A stretch of 60,001 nucleotides of DNA, taken from contig UQSG01000016.1 in the NCBI GenBank assembly GCA_900543695.1, forward strand, positions 1 through 60,001, in the 5' to 3' direction. Numbering within the stretch: position 1 is the stretch's first letter; each line of letters starts with the position of its first letter. Source of the DNA: an uncultured Clostridium sp. (GTDB lineage: Bacteria; Bacillota; Clostridia; UBA1212; UBA1255). The notes beneath the pieces are model-generated. The model ran no database searches and was not told the DNA's origin. It saw only the letters and a list, made by a program, of their open reading frames with translations. The position numbers and the translations under genes were made by a program. Shown here in pieces: positions 44,895 through 53,613 of the stretch.

Positions 44895-45626
44895 ATGAGT
44901 TTTTCAAATTTTACATTGTTTTTGCGCCTGAAATGGCTGAAGCTTGTTCGCCGGCTGGGACTGGGCTGCACAGGCAGCGTATTTTATATCGGGGGACCGG
45001 AAACGCTCCCGCCGCCGCTGTCGGCCGAAGAAGAAAACTATCTGATGAAGCATTTTGACGATTGCACCCTTGACGTACGCTCCATTCTGATCGAGCACAA
45101 TCTCAGACTCGTGGTGTATATTGCAAAAAAATTTGAAAATACCAATGTAAATGTGGAGGATCTGATTTCGATTGGTACAATCGGGCTGATCAAGTCGATC
45201 AATACGTTTGTCCCCAACAAAAATATCAAGCTGGCAACGTATGCTTCGCGCTGCATTGAAAATGAAATTCTGATGTATTTGAGAAAAAGCAGCCGCCAGA
45301 AGGCCGAAGTGTCAATTGACGAGCCGCTGAAGGCCGATTGGGATGGCAATGAGCTCCTTCTGTCCGATGTGCTCAGCAGTGAGGACGATCTCGTATCGCG
45401 GGATATCGAAGACGAATCGGATATGGAGACGCTTTACGCGGCCTTAAGCAAGCTGTCTCCGCGTGAGCGGAAAATTATGGATCTTCGCTTCGGTTTTTCC
45501 GGCGGAGAGGAGCTTACGCAGAAAGAAGTCGCCGATATGCTCGGAATTTCACAATCCTATATTTCCAGATTGGAGAAACGCATCATCGGCAGACTGCGGA
45601 AAGAACTTGTAAAAAGCGGGATGTAA
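44895..45626 (+). CDS. sigE: Sporulation sigma factor SigE (mother cell)
   Basis: The 243-residue sigma-70 family protein directs early mother-cell transcription. The first ~30 residues (hydrophobic LFLRLKWLKLVRRLG) are the pro-sequence removed by SpoIIGA before VFYIGGPETLPPPL. Region 2 contains LISIGTIGLIKSINTF and YASRCIENEILMYLRK; region 4 has SPRERKIMDLRFGFSGGEELTQKEVADMLGISQSYISR. GGGAGGAATGG precedes ATG 44895. It is followed directly, but on the opposite strand, by sigG. Confidence 0.95.
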   Translation: MSFSNFTLFLRLKWLKLVRRLGLGCTGSVFYIGGPETLPPPLSAEEENYLMKHFDDCTLDVRSILIEHNLRLVVYIAKKFENTNVNVEDLISIGTIGLIKSINTFVPNKNIKLATYASRCIENEILMYLRKSSRQKAEVSIDEPLKADWDGNELLLSDVLSSEDDLVSRDIEDESDMETLYAALSKLSPRERKIMDLRFGFSGGEELTQKEVADMLGISQSYISRLEKRIIGRLRKELVKSGM

Positions 45627-45629
45627 AGC

Positions 45630-46403
45630 TTATACATATTTCCTGAGATGTTTTAAGGCATTTTTTTCCAGGCGCGAAATCTGCGCCTGGCTGATGCCGA
45701 TTTCGTCTGCGATTTCCGTTTGCGTCCGTCCCTCGAAAAAGCGCAGATTGATGATCATCTGCTCTCGGTCGGAGAGCTTTTTCATTGCTTCATTAATTGT
45801 AATCGTTTGTTCCCAGGCACTGTCCGTGTTTTGCTCGTCGCGGATCTGATCCATGACGCAAACGGTGTCTGTTCCGTCCTGAAAAATTGGTTCGAACATC
45901 GATACCGTATCCTGGATGGAATCAATTGCCATGACGAGCTCTTCGCATTCCACGTCAAGCTCTTTTGCAATTTCACTGACGGAGGGCTCTCTGTTATTTT
46001 CATTGAAAAGCCGCTCGCGCACCTGTATGGCTTTGTAGGCCAGATCCCGCAGCGAACGGCTTACGCGGATCGCATTGTTATCTCTGAGATATCGGCGGAT
46101 TTCACCGATTATCATGGGCACGGCGTAGGTGGAAAATTGAACCTCCTGTGTCACGTCGAAGTTATCGATTGCCTTGATCAGGCCGATGCAGCCGACCTGA
46201 AACAAATCGTCTACCATTTCTCCGCGGTTGTTGAAACGCTGAATTACGCTGAGCACCAGCCGAAGATTTCCTCGTATGAATTCTTCCCGCGCTTTTTCGT
46301 CTCCCTTCAGAATCCTGTCAAACAGAGCCTTTTTCTCATCGGCTGACAATACCGGAAGCTTACTTGTATTTACCCCGCAGATTTCAACTTTGTTCATCAA
46401 CAT
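45630..46403 (-). CDS. sigG: Forespore sigma factor SigG
   Basis: A 257-residue sigma factor matching SigG: N-terminal NKVEICGVNTSKLPVLSADE is a SigG signature, region 2 has VDDLFQVGCIGLIKAIDNFDV and QFSTYAVPMIIGEIRRYLRDN, and region 4.2 ends GISQAQISRLEKNALKHLRKY. SigG runs late forespore genes. Unlike the usual spoIIGA-sigE-sigG direction, it lies on the minus strand, convergent with sigE with a 3-base gap. A GGAGG site precedes ATG 46403, and a sigma-F-like promoter lies upstream. Confidence 0.95.
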   Translation of the reverse strand: MLMNKVEICGVNTSKLPVLSADEKKALFDRILKGDEKAREEFIRGNLRLVLSVIQRFNNRGEMVDDLFQVGCIGLIKAIDNFDVTQEVQFSTYAVPMIIGEIRRYLRDNNAIRVSRSLRDLAYKAIQVRERLFNENNREPSVSEIAKELDVECEELVMAIDSIQDTVSMFEPIFQDGTDTVCVMDQIRDEQNTDSAWEQTITINEAMKKLSDREQMIINLRFFEGRTQTEIADEIGISQAQISRLEKNALKHLRKYV

Positions 46404-46454
46404 AACCCTACCTCCGAATGAGAACTGTCATTCACTGTATTAGTCTTTATATTG

Positions 46455-46482
46455 AGTATTGCCGCGCCGATTGTTTTTAAAC
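46455..46482 (-). promoter_or_regulatory. Sigma-F-type promoter of sigG
   Basis: On the minus strand, GTTTA (complement of 46478-46482), 14 bases, GGCAATACT (complement of 46455-46463). This fits the GYWTA / GGNRANANT forespore consensus, as expected for sigG. Confidence 0.65.
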
Positions 46483-46526
46483 TTGAAAAAAATACCATAC
46501 GTCATACGATTCCGTATTTCTGATAT

Positions 46527-46555
46527 TTGCCTTTTTGCCGGCGATATGATAAAAT
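46527..46555 (+). promoter_or_regulatory. Promoter of the surface-protein operon
   Basis: TTGCCT (46527-46532), 17 bases, TAAAAT (46550-46555), about 30 bases before the PIG-L-like gene. Confidence 0.65.
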
Positions 46556-46584
46556 ATGTTCACTTTTTATGAAAGGCAGTATAT

Positions 46585-48024
46585 TTGGATATGTTCTGTA
46601 AGACCGGCTTCAGATATGCCGTGATTTTTATCGTATTGTTGTCGCTTTTTATTTTGCCGTATGGTCTTTTCCGGCGGCTTCCGGCCGCCGCGGAGGTTAG
46701 AACGGAGTCTGCTGCGGAAAATCTGATCCCTTCCGCGAAGCTTCGCCTCTCCTCTGGCGCAGATCCTGGCTCTGCTGCGGACGGTCAGGTTTCTACTGTG
46801 CTGTTCGTCGAAACGGGCGATACGATTCGAATTGAAACGGAGCGGCCGGCGGAAGGGCTTTACGTCATCTGGGACGATCTTCCCGGAGCATGGACGCTGA
46901 CGGAAGGCGGCAGGCGGCTTCCCTGCGGCCGGAACGCCGTGCTTCATGAGTATATCCCGCTAAGCGGAACGCAGAATGAATTTTTCCTGGAGCTGCCGCC
47001 AGGTTCTGCCGTATGCGAAATCGCCCTTTATACGGATGGGCGGCTGCCTGATTCCGTTCAGATCTGGGAACCGCCGTGCGCGCAGGCAGATCTGCTCCTT
47101 TTTCCTACGCACGGGGATGACGAGCATCTTTTTTTCGGCGGGATCATGCCATATTATGCCGGAGAACTAGGCCTCAAGGTTCAGGTTGCATATTTAACAA
47201 ATCATAAATTCACCGAAAAACACCGCGTTCATGAAATTCTCGACGGTTTGTGGACCGTCGGGGTGCGCGCTTATCCGGTATTTTCGGATTTTCCGGACGT
47301 TTACGCAGGCAGCCTGGAGGAGGCTGAGCGAATTTATGAAAAAGAGGCGGTTGCCGCCTGGCAGGTGGAAACGATCCGGCGCTTTCGGCCGTCCGTGATC
47401 GTCGGACACGACTTTGACGGAGAGTATGGTCACGGGGCCCACATGCTGAATGCGCGCATGCTTGCAAAGGCTGTGCCGGCTGCGGCGGACGCCGCGCAAT
47501 ATCCAGAATCTGCCGCGGAATACGGAGTCTGGGATACGCCCAAATTGTATATTCATTTGTATGAGGAAAACACGCTGTATCTGGACTGGGAAAATCTGAA
47601 GCTGTCCGCCTTTGGCGGAAGAACAGCGCTTGAAATGGCGCGCGAGGGGTATCGCTGCCATCTTTCCCAGCAGCACTGGTCTTTTGCCGTCCGGACGGAC
47701 GGGTATGGCGACTGCCGCTGTTTTGGACTGTACCGGAGTACGGTCGGCGCCGACGTACAGAAAAACGATTTATTTGAAAACATCCGGCTTGAGTCGGAGC
47801 CGACGCCAGAGCCGACGCTGGAACTCACGGCGGAGCCGACGGCTGTGCCAACTGCTGCGGCTGAAACGGCGGCGTCTCCCTGTCCGGAATTTTCGCCTGC
47901 GGCTTCAGAAACACACGGTCCGACAAATCCGCAGCGGCTGTCCGGAGCGGCCGCTTCAAGTGCTTTGTGTCTTTCCGGCGCGCTCTGCACCGTCCGCGCC
48001 GTGCGGCATACTAAGAGAAAATAA
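46585..48024 (+). CDS. Membrane-anchored PIG-L/LmbE-type deacetylase
   Basis: A 479-residue extracytoplasmic protein with an N-terminal anchor (about residues 9-32), a beta-rich first domain (40-165), and a LmbE/PIG-L domain starting LLFPTHGDDEHLFFGG (about 172-187; the usual AHPDDE is THGDDE here) with a later HDFDGEYGHGAH zinc-ligand segment. Such enzymes deacetylate N-acetylglucosamine-linked substrates. The C-terminus has a Pro/Thr/Glu-rich stretch, then a hydrophobic segment and basic tail, so both ends may be at the membrane. Start is TTG 46585 (or ATG 46591); GAAAGG lies upstream. Confidence 0.75.
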   Translation: MDMFCKTGFRYAVIFIVLLSLFILPYGLFRRLPAAAEVRTESAAENLIPSAKLRLSSGADPGSAADGQVSTVLFVETGDTIRIETERPAEGLYVIWDDLPGAWTLTEGGRRLPCGRNAVLHEYIPLSGTQNEFFLELPPGSAVCEIALYTDGRLPDSVQIWEPPCAQADLLLFPTHGDDEHLFFGGIMPYYAGELGLKVQVAYLTNHKFTEKHRVHEILDGLWTVGVRAYPVFSDFPDVYAGSLEEAERIYEKEAVAAWQVETIRRFRPSVIVGHDFDGEYGHGAHMLNARMLAKAVPAAADAAQYPESAAEYGVWDTPKLYIHLYEENTLYLDWENLKLSAFGGRTALEMAREGYRCHLSQQHWSFAVRTDGYGDCRCFGLYRSTVGADVQKNDLFENIRLESEPTPEPTLELTAEPTAVPTAAAETAASPCPEFSPAASETHGPTNPQRLSGAAASSALCLSGALCTVRAVRHTKRK

Positions 48025-48074
48025 GCGTTTCCCGGATCGCTGTTCGGATCTATTGAGGAAGGAGCAAAAACAAA

Positions 48075-49229
48075 ATGGAATCGAAAACAAGAAAAAATTT
48101 TTTAAAAATTTTTCGACGGGTTCTGGTCTGCGCTGGGACGTTGCTGCTTTATGTTCTTGTCATTACATATCTTTGCGGCGCTTTATGCTGCTACGGCCCA
48201 TCCGAAAAAGCGCGCGATCTTTTTGTAAATTCCATGCTGGAAACGAGCGCAGCCAAATTTGTGCCGTATCTTTATTTCAGCAGGAGCCGCGTCCAGGAAA
48301 TTACGGGAAAGAACCGCGTGATACGCACGGAGGAAATTACGAATCCAGAGCTGATTGAATTTGCACGGCCGACAGAAGCTCCAAAGCCTTCCGCCGCGCC
48401 GTCGGGACCGCCCGCTCCGACAGGCAGCATGGCGGCGGAGGCCTCTCCGGTTCCGACGCCGTCGCCAAGCCCTGCGCCTGTGGAAGAACGCGCTTATGGC
48501 GCTTTTAAGCTTTCTGAAGAAGACGGCATTGAGCTGTACGAAATCAAAACGCAATTGTACAATGGAAATTTGATGATTATCCATGATCCCTCTCGCGTTA
48601 CAATCGGTATGAGCCATGATGAATACAGCTACGATAAGCCGGGCCGCACGCTTCCCGAAATCGCACAGCGGTATGACGCTGTAGCGGCGGTTAACGGGGG
48701 AGGCTTTGAAGACGACGGCGGTATGGGAACGGGAAGCGCGCCGTACGGGCTGGTGATTTCGAACGGCAAAATGAAATGGGGAGTGCCCGAATACAAATAT
48801 GAGCTCGTCGGTTTTACAGAGAATAATGTGCTGGTTGTCGGTTATATGAGCGGCAGCAAAGCGCTGGAAATGGGAATCCGCGACGCGCTTTGCTACGGGC
48901 CGACCTTAATTGTGAACGGAGAAAAGGTTGAAATGAGCGGCTACGGAAGCGGCGTTAATCCGAGAACGGCAATCGGTCAGCGCAAGGACGGCGCTATTTT
49001 ACTGCTCGTTATCAACGGAAGACAGCTTTCTTCCCTCGGAGCGACCTACAGCGACCTGGCGTCGATTCTCTGGGATTTCGGCGCGGTGAACGCGGCCAAC
49101 CTTGACGGAGGGACCTCTACAGGAATGTACTATAAAGGAGAAATTGTAAATCAAATTTTACGGCTGCGCAAGCTCCCTACGGCGGTGATTGTCATGGAGG
49201 CTCCGGAAGGGAGGGCTTCCAATGGATAA
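48075..49229 (+). CDS. Membrane-anchored NAGPA-type phosphodiester glycosidase
   Basis: A 384-residue protein with an N-terminal transmembrane helix (about residues 15-36), a Pro/Ala/Thr-rich linker (about 95-140) and a phosphodiester glycosidase domain: AAVNGGGF near 212, NPRTAIGQ near 297, NAANLDGGTSTGMY near 340. Family members in Gram-positive bacteria act on phosphodiester-linked sugars of exopolysaccharide or wall glycopolymers. AGGAAGGAG precedes ATG 48075. The next gene overlaps it by eight bases, so these are coupled. Confidence 0.85.
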   Translation: MESKTRKNFLKIFRRVLVCAGTLLLYVLVITYLCGALCCYGPSEKARDLFVNSMLETSAAKFVPYLYFSRSRVQEITGKNRVIRTEEITNPELIEFARPTEAPKPSAAPSGPPAPTGSMAAEASPVPTPSPSPAPVEERAYGAFKLSEEDGIELYEIKTQLYNGNLMIIHDPSRVTIGMSHDEYSYDKPGRTLPEIAQRYDAVAAVNGGGFEDDGGMGTGSAPYGLVISNGKMKWGVPEYKYELVGFTENNVLVVGYMSGSKALEMGIRDALCYGPTLIVNGEKVEMSGYGSGVNPRTAIGQRKDGAILLLVINGRQLSSLGATYSDLASILWDFGAVNAANLDGGTSTGMYYKGEIVNQILRLRKLPTAVIVMEAPEGRASNG

Positions 49230-49863
49230 AAAGCGGCGCAGAGATCCGTTCTGGTTTGTTTATGGGATCGTGCTTTCCGTATTGCTTGTATGCGGCGCCT
49301 GCTTTCTGATTTGGCTGGGTATGACGCTAAGGGAATATCAGGAGACGGAAACGCTTCGCGAATCGCTGCAGGTTTCCGCGGCTTCGGAGCCTCCTTTTAA
49401 GACCTCTGCACCGCCGTCTCCCACTCCGACACCGCTGCCGACGCCGACCGAATCTCCTCCGACGCCGACACCGACCACCGCTCCAACGCCGTCTCCGACA
49501 GTGGATCCCCTTTTTGCGCAAACGGAGGGGCATGTCCGGACGGTTTCAGAAGAAATTGCCGCATTTATTTCAGGGGAAAAAGATTTTCACGAGATTGCAC
49601 ATTTTTTTGCGGATGGCACAGCCACAAAGAAAACGCTGAGCAATTTTGTAAACGAATATTATATTCATCTGACCTCTTACGAGCTCAGCCAGTGGCAGAT
49701 TACGAACTGGAAACGGGAAGGCGATGACGCTCTGTCCTGCCGCGTGCAGTTCCTGCTTACGGCGTACTGGCAGGAAACCGTTTCCGGGACGGATCAGATG
49801 GACTACCAGATGACGCTGAGGAAAATCGACGGCGAATGGCTGATTTATGAATTAAAGCTGTAA
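49222..49863 (+). CDS. Membrane-anchored protein with a Pro/Thr-rich stalk
   Basis: Unknown function. From ATG 49222 (GGGAGGG upstream) the 213-residue protein has a basic start, one transmembrane helix (about 12-34), a stalk of repeated P-T-P-T/S units (about 55-95) and a C-terminal soluble domain of ~110 residues (TVSEEIAAFISGEKDFHEIAHFF through WLIYELKL) that resembles a small NTF2-like or SnoaL-like fold in its strand pattern. Upstream-coupled to the glycosidase, so it probably works with it at the surface. A terminator for the opposite strand follows. Confidence 0.65.
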   Translation: MDKKRRRDPFWFVYGIVLSVLLVCGACFLIWLGMTLREYQETETLRESLQVSAASEPPFKTSAPPSPTPTPLPTPTESPPTPTPTTAPTPSPTVDPLFAQTEGHVRTVSEEIAAFISGEKDFHEIAHFFADGTATKKTLSNFVNEYYIHLTSYELSQWQITNWKREGDDALSCRVQFLLTAYWQETVSGTDQMDYQMTLRKIDGEWLIYELKL

Positions 49864-49904
49864 AGAAAAAGCAAACGGCGCAAAAAGGAGAATGCGCCGT
49901 TTGC
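49864..49904 (-). terminator. Terminator of the pyr operon
   Basis: GCAAACGGCGCA (49871-49882) and TGCGCCGTTTGC (49893-49904), a 12-bp stem; on the minus strand it is followed by TTTTTCT. Confidence 0.9.
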
Positions 49905-49926
49905 CTGCTTGCCTGCGTCACCACCG

Positions 49927-50352
49927 TCACGGGAGAACGCTGCTGCTGGAATCGCAGTATATGCAGCGGTATATGCGATGCTCGCGGTCGGTCAGGCGGA
50001 AAACCTGATCCAGCTCCTGCTCTGTAGATGTGATGCAGCGCGGATTTTTACATTTTACAATATTGACGATGCGCTCGGGCAGAGACAGATGCTTTTTTGC
50101 AACCTTTTCGCCGTTCCGGATAATATTGACCGTGATGCTTTCGTCAAAATAGCCGAGCACGTCCAGATTAATATCAATCAGAGAGTCGATTTTAATGATA
50201 TCCTTACGCCCCATTTTCTGGCTCTTTACATTTTTTATGATCGCCACGCAGCAATCCAGCTCGTCGAGCTTCAGATAACGGTACAGAACCATCGCGTTCC
50301 CGGCTCTGATGTGATCCAGCACGATACCGTTTTCAATTTTATCGATTACCAT
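49927..50352 (-). CDS. pyrI: Aspartate carbamoyltransferase regulatory chain
   Basis: A 141-residue protein with the allosteric N-domain (MVIDKIENGIVLDHIRAGNA) and the C-terminal zinc-binding domain CKNPRC ... CIYC. PyrI binds CTP/ATP and regulates PyrB activity, so feedback control is retained at enzyme level. It is the last gene of the operon; the terminator lies 22 bases further on. Confidence 0.95.
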   Translation of the reverse strand: MVIDKIENGIVLDHIRAGNAMVLYRYLKLDELDCCVAIIKNVKSQKMGRKDIIKIDSLIDINLDVLGYFDESITVNIIRNGEKVAKKHLSLPERIVNIVKCKNPRCITSTEQELDQVFRLTDREHRIYRCIYCDSSSSVLP

Positions 50353-50370
50353 ATATAACCCCTCCTGACA

Positions 50371-51288
50371 TTACGGCAAAAGGCCGAGCAGCATCATGAT
50401 GAGCGCCATGCGCATATATTTTCCGTTCTCTACCTGCTTGAAGTAACAGGCGCGCGGATCCCTGTCGATGCTGCGCGAAATTTCGTTTACGCGGGGCAGG
50501 GGATGCAGGATGCAAAGATCCTTTTTCGCAGCGGCAAGCTTGTCGGGCGTGAGAATGTAGCAGTCGCGCAGGCGGATGTAGTCTGCTTCGTTGAAAAAGC
50601 GTTCTCCCTGCACTCTTGTCATATAAAGAATATCCAGCTCCGGCAGCACGCTCTCCATGGTACGCGTTTCCTCGTATGGCATATGATTTTTTTCAACGAT
50701 ATCCGTTTTGATATAGTGAGGGATTTTCAATTCTTCCGGTGAAATAAAAACAAGGCGGATCCTGGTATAACGGGACAGGGCGCTGACGAGAGAATGCACG
50801 GTGCGTCCGAACTTCAAATCTCCGCAGAAGCCTACAGTAATGTCGTTAAAGCGGCCTTTCTCGCGATGGATCGTCAGCAGATCGGCAAGCGTCTGCGTCG
50901 GATGGTTATGGCCGCCGTCTCCGGCATTAATGATCGGGACATCCGAAACGGCCGCCGCCGCGACCGGAGCGCCTTCTTTGGGATGACGCATGGCAATGAT
51001 GTCGGCGTAATAGCTTACGACTTTTACCGTATCGGAAACGGATTCGCCCTTCGCGGAGGAGCTGCTTGCGGCGGAAGAAAATCCGATCACCGAGCCGCCA
51101 AGCTCCAGCATCGCCGCCTCAAAGCTGAGCCTTGTGCGTGTGCTCGGCTCGAAAAATAAAGCGGCAAGCTTCTTCCTTTTGCAGATGTCCTGATATTGCT
51201 CGGCATTTCGAATGATATCTTCGGCGACAGTGATGAGGCGGCCGATTTCTTCTACAGAAAGATCTGTGATATCCAAAACGTGCTTCAT
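50371..51288 (-). CDS. pyrB: Aspartate carbamoyltransferase catalytic chain
   Basis: A 305-residue enzyme joining carbamoyl phosphate and aspartate. The carbamoyl phosphate loop STRTRLSFEAAM is near residue 50, HPTQTLADLL near 130, and the aspartate-binding MTRVQGERF near 222. AGGGAGG lies upstream of ATG 51288. The gene is followed by its regulatory chain with an 18-base gap. Confidence 0.95.
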   Translation of the reverse strand: MKHVLDITDLSVEEIGRLITVAEDIIRNAEQYQDICKRKKLAALFFEPSTRTRLSFEAAMLELGGSVIGFSSAASSSSAKGESVSDTVKVVSYYADIIAMRHPKEGAPVAAAAVSDVPIINAGDGGHNHPTQTLADLLTIHREKGRFNDITVGFCGDLKFGRTVHSLVSALSRYTRIRLVFISPEELKIPHYIKTDIVEKNHMPYEETRTMESVLPELDILYMTRVQGERFFNEADYIRLRDCYILTPDKLAAAKKDLCILHPLPRVNEISRSIDRDPRACYFKQVENGKYMRMALIMMLLGLLP

Positions 51289-51290
51289 TA

Positions 51291-51947
51291 TTATGGCCTC
51301 CCTTTGATCCAGCTTTCGTCGGATGGATTATCGCGGAATGCTGCCAGACGCGGGATGTCGTTTTCCGAAATATACCCTGTCGCTGCGGCAGCCTGTATCA
51401 CTGCGTCGAAATCCGTCAGGCTAATATTTCGGAGCTGCGCTTCCGCAAGCCGCTCCAGGCCCTTTTTCATGCCGTATGTAAAAATGCTGACTGCGCCGAG
51501 CACCTCTGCGCCCGCCTCGCGAAGCGCCTCCGCAACTTCAATAACGCTGCCGCCCGTAGAAATCAGGTCTTCTACGATTACGACTTTCTGGCCGGGAAGG
51601 AGGCGTCCTTCAATTCTGTTGTTTCTGCCGTGATCCTTTGCGCCGGAACGGACATATCCCATCGGCAGGTTCAGAATATGGCCGCAGATCGCTGCGTGCG
51701 CAATGCCTGCGGTGCTGGTTCCCATCAGAACCTCTGCATCCGGATAATACTCTCGGATCAGTTCACATAACCCATTTTCAATATCGCTGCGCACCTCGGG
51801 GGAGGTCAGTGTCAGCCGGTTGTCGCAATAGATCGGGCTCTTGATGCCGCTGGCCCAGATAAAAGGCTCGTCCGGCCTCAGAAAAACGGCCTTGATCGAC
51901 AATAAATCGGCGGCAATTTGTTTTTTCCTGTTTTCCATACTTTTCAT
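51291..51947 (-). CDS. pyrE: Orotate phosphoribosyltransferase
   Basis: A 218-residue type I phosphoribosyltransferase converting orotate and PRPP to OMP. The PRPP motif VVIVEDLISTGGSVIEV (about residue 120) and MGTSTAGIAHAA are intact. Its start overlaps the pyrF stop (ATGA). A start at the fourth codon is also possible. Confidence 0.95.
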   Translation of the reverse strand: MKSMENRKKQIAADLLSIKAVFLRPDEPFIWASGIKSPIYCDNRLTLTSPEVRSDIENGLCELIREYYPDAEVLMGTSTAGIAHAAICGHILNLPMGYVRSGAKDHGRNNRIEGRLLPGQKVVIVEDLISTGGSVIEVAEALREAGAEVLGAVSIFTYGMKKGLERLAEAQLRNISLTDFDAVIQAAAATGYISENDIPRLAAFRDNPSDESWIKGRP

Positions 51948-52681
51948 TCTCCTTCCGGTTCGTCGGTTAGAAAGTCATTGACGCATCTGTCGTAGGCGGC
52001 GGCCGGATCGGCGGCCGCAGTAACGGGTCTGCCCACGACGATATAGTCCGAACCAAGCGTTCGCGCCTGCCTCGGCGTCGTGATCCGTTTCTGGTCGTCC
52101 GCTTCGGCTCCGCGGAAGCGGATCCCTGGAGTGACCGTCAGGAACGCAGCGCCCTTCTCAGTAAAATGCCTGCGCAGCATACCGCTTTCAAGCGGCGAGC
52201 ATACGACGCCGTCGAGGGATGCGGCATACGCATTTTCTGCGTATTTTAATATGGTATCGTTCATCGGGGACTGGATCAGAAGCTCGTCTCTGAGCATCGC
52301 GTCGTCCGTGGAGGTAAGCTGCGTCACTGCAATCAGCAGCGGAACAGCTCCTCCGGTGCGCGCCGCGCCCTCCAGAAGCCCCTCGCGCGCGGCCTGCATC
52401 ATTTTGATTCCTCCGGCCGCGTGGACGTTGCACATATGAACGCCAAGCCCGGCGAGATTTGTCATCGCCTTCCGAACGGTATTGGGAATATCGTGCAGCT
52501 TCAGATCCAGAAAAATTTTGCTGCCCTGCGCTGCAATCCGCCGTACCAGCTGAGGCCCGGCGCTGTAGAAAAGCTCCATGCCGATTTTAAGAAACGGCCT
52601 GCGGCTGCCAAGCTTTTTTAAAAAGTCGAGCGTTTCTTCCTCCGAGGAGAAGTCGCACGCAATAATCACGTCTTTTGCCAT
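51944..52681 (-). CDS. pyrF: Orotidine 5'-phosphate decarboxylase
   Basis: A 245-residue TIM-barrel enzyme making UMP from OMP. The active-site DLKLHDIPNT (about residue 59) carries the Lys/Asp pair, and VTPGIR and YIVVGRPVT bind the phosphate. GGAGGTG precedes ATG 52681. It is coupled to pyrE by a 4-base overlap and follows pyrD by two bases. Confidence 0.95.
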   Translation of the reverse strand: MAKDVIIACDFSSEEETLDFLKKLGSRRPFLKIGMELFYSAGPQLVRRIAAQGSKIFLDLKLHDIPNTVRKAMTNLAGLGVHMCNVHAAGGIKMMQAAREGLLEGAARTGGAVPLLIAVTQLTSTDDAMLRDELLIQSPMNDTILKYAENAYAASLDGVVCSPLESGMLRRHFTEKGAAFLTVTPGIRFRGAEADDQKRITTPRQARTLGSDYIVVGRPVTAAADPAAAYDRCVNDFLTDEPEGE

Positions 52682-52683
52682 TT

Positions 52684-53613
52684 TTAAAGAGCACCTCCGA
52701 TAATATCGCTTAAATTCTGTATATGATACCGGTCCATTACAGCCGGCAGATCGCGGATGATATTTCTGCAGACGTAAGGATCGATCAGATTTGCCGCCCC
52801 GATCTGCACGGCGGATGCGCCTGCTTCCATCATCTCGAGAACGCCCTCCGCAGACGAAATGCCTCCCATGCCAATGACCGGGATCTTTACGGCGCTGCAG
52901 ACCTGATATACCATTCTGAGGGCAATCGGGAAAACCGCTTCCCCGGAGAGTCCTCCGAATGTATTGGCCAGAACGGGACGTCTTTTTCCAGGATCGATCC
53001 GCATGCCCAGCAGCGTATTGATCAAACTGAGACCATCGGCGCCGGCCGCTTCGCAGGCGAGCGCAATTTCCCGGATATCCGTTACATTTGGAGACAATTT
53101 AATGAAAACTGGTTTTTTGGTCACTTTCTTTACGGCCGCCGTAACCGCCGCAGCCGATTTTGGATCGGTGCCGAAGCTCATCCCGCCGCCGTGAACGTTC
53201 GGACAGCTGATGTTAACCTCCAGGATTCCCACGCAGTCCTGTGTGTCCAGACGCCGGGCACAGTAGACGTATTCTTCCTCCGAAAAACCGCTGATGTTTG
53301 CTATAACCTTTTTGTAAAAATATTTCTGCAGCTCCGGAAGCTCGTGCGCAATGACGTGCTCAATTCCTGGATTCTGCAGGCCGACGGAATTCAGCATTCC
53401 GGCCGGCGCTTCTGCGATCCGAGGCGTTTCGTTGCCGAAGCGAGGCTCCTTCGTCGTTCCTTTAAAAGAAAACGAACCGAGCATATTGATATCGTACAGC
53501 TCTGCAAATTCTTTTCCGTAGCCGAAGCAGCCGCTCGCGGGAATGATAGGATTATCCAGACGGAGACCGCATAGCTCGACTGCGAGCCGTTCGTTGTAAT
53601 ATTTACTTACCAT
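52684..53613 (-). CDS. pyrD: Dihydroorotate dehydrogenase, class 1B catalytic subunit
   Basis: A 309-residue FMN enzyme. NPIIPASGCFGYG, NVSCPNVHGGG and the cysteine of EVNISCPN, KLSPNVTDI and GMGGISSAEG are the family landmarks; the catalytic residue is cysteine, which marks class 1B. The frame is open further upstream, but ATG 53613 has GGGAGGA 7 bases before it and starts the typical protein. It overlaps the pyrK end by seven bases, in line with the PyrD-PyrK heterotetramer. Confidence 0.94.
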   Translation of the reverse strand: MVSKYYNERLAVELCGLRLDNPIIPASGCFGYGKEFAELYDINMLGSFSFKGTTKEPRFGNETPRIAEAPAGMLNSVGLQNPGIEHVIAHELPELQKYFYKKVIANISGFSEEEYVYCARRLDTQDCVGILEVNISCPNVHGGGMSFGTDPKSAAAVTAAVKKVTKKPVFIKLSPNVTDIREIALACEAAGADGLSLINTLLGMRIDPGKRRPVLANTFGGLSGEAVFPIALRMVYQVCSAVKIPVIGMGGISSAEGVLEMMEAGASAVQIGAANLIDPYVCRNIIRDLPAVMDRYHIQNLSDIIGGAL

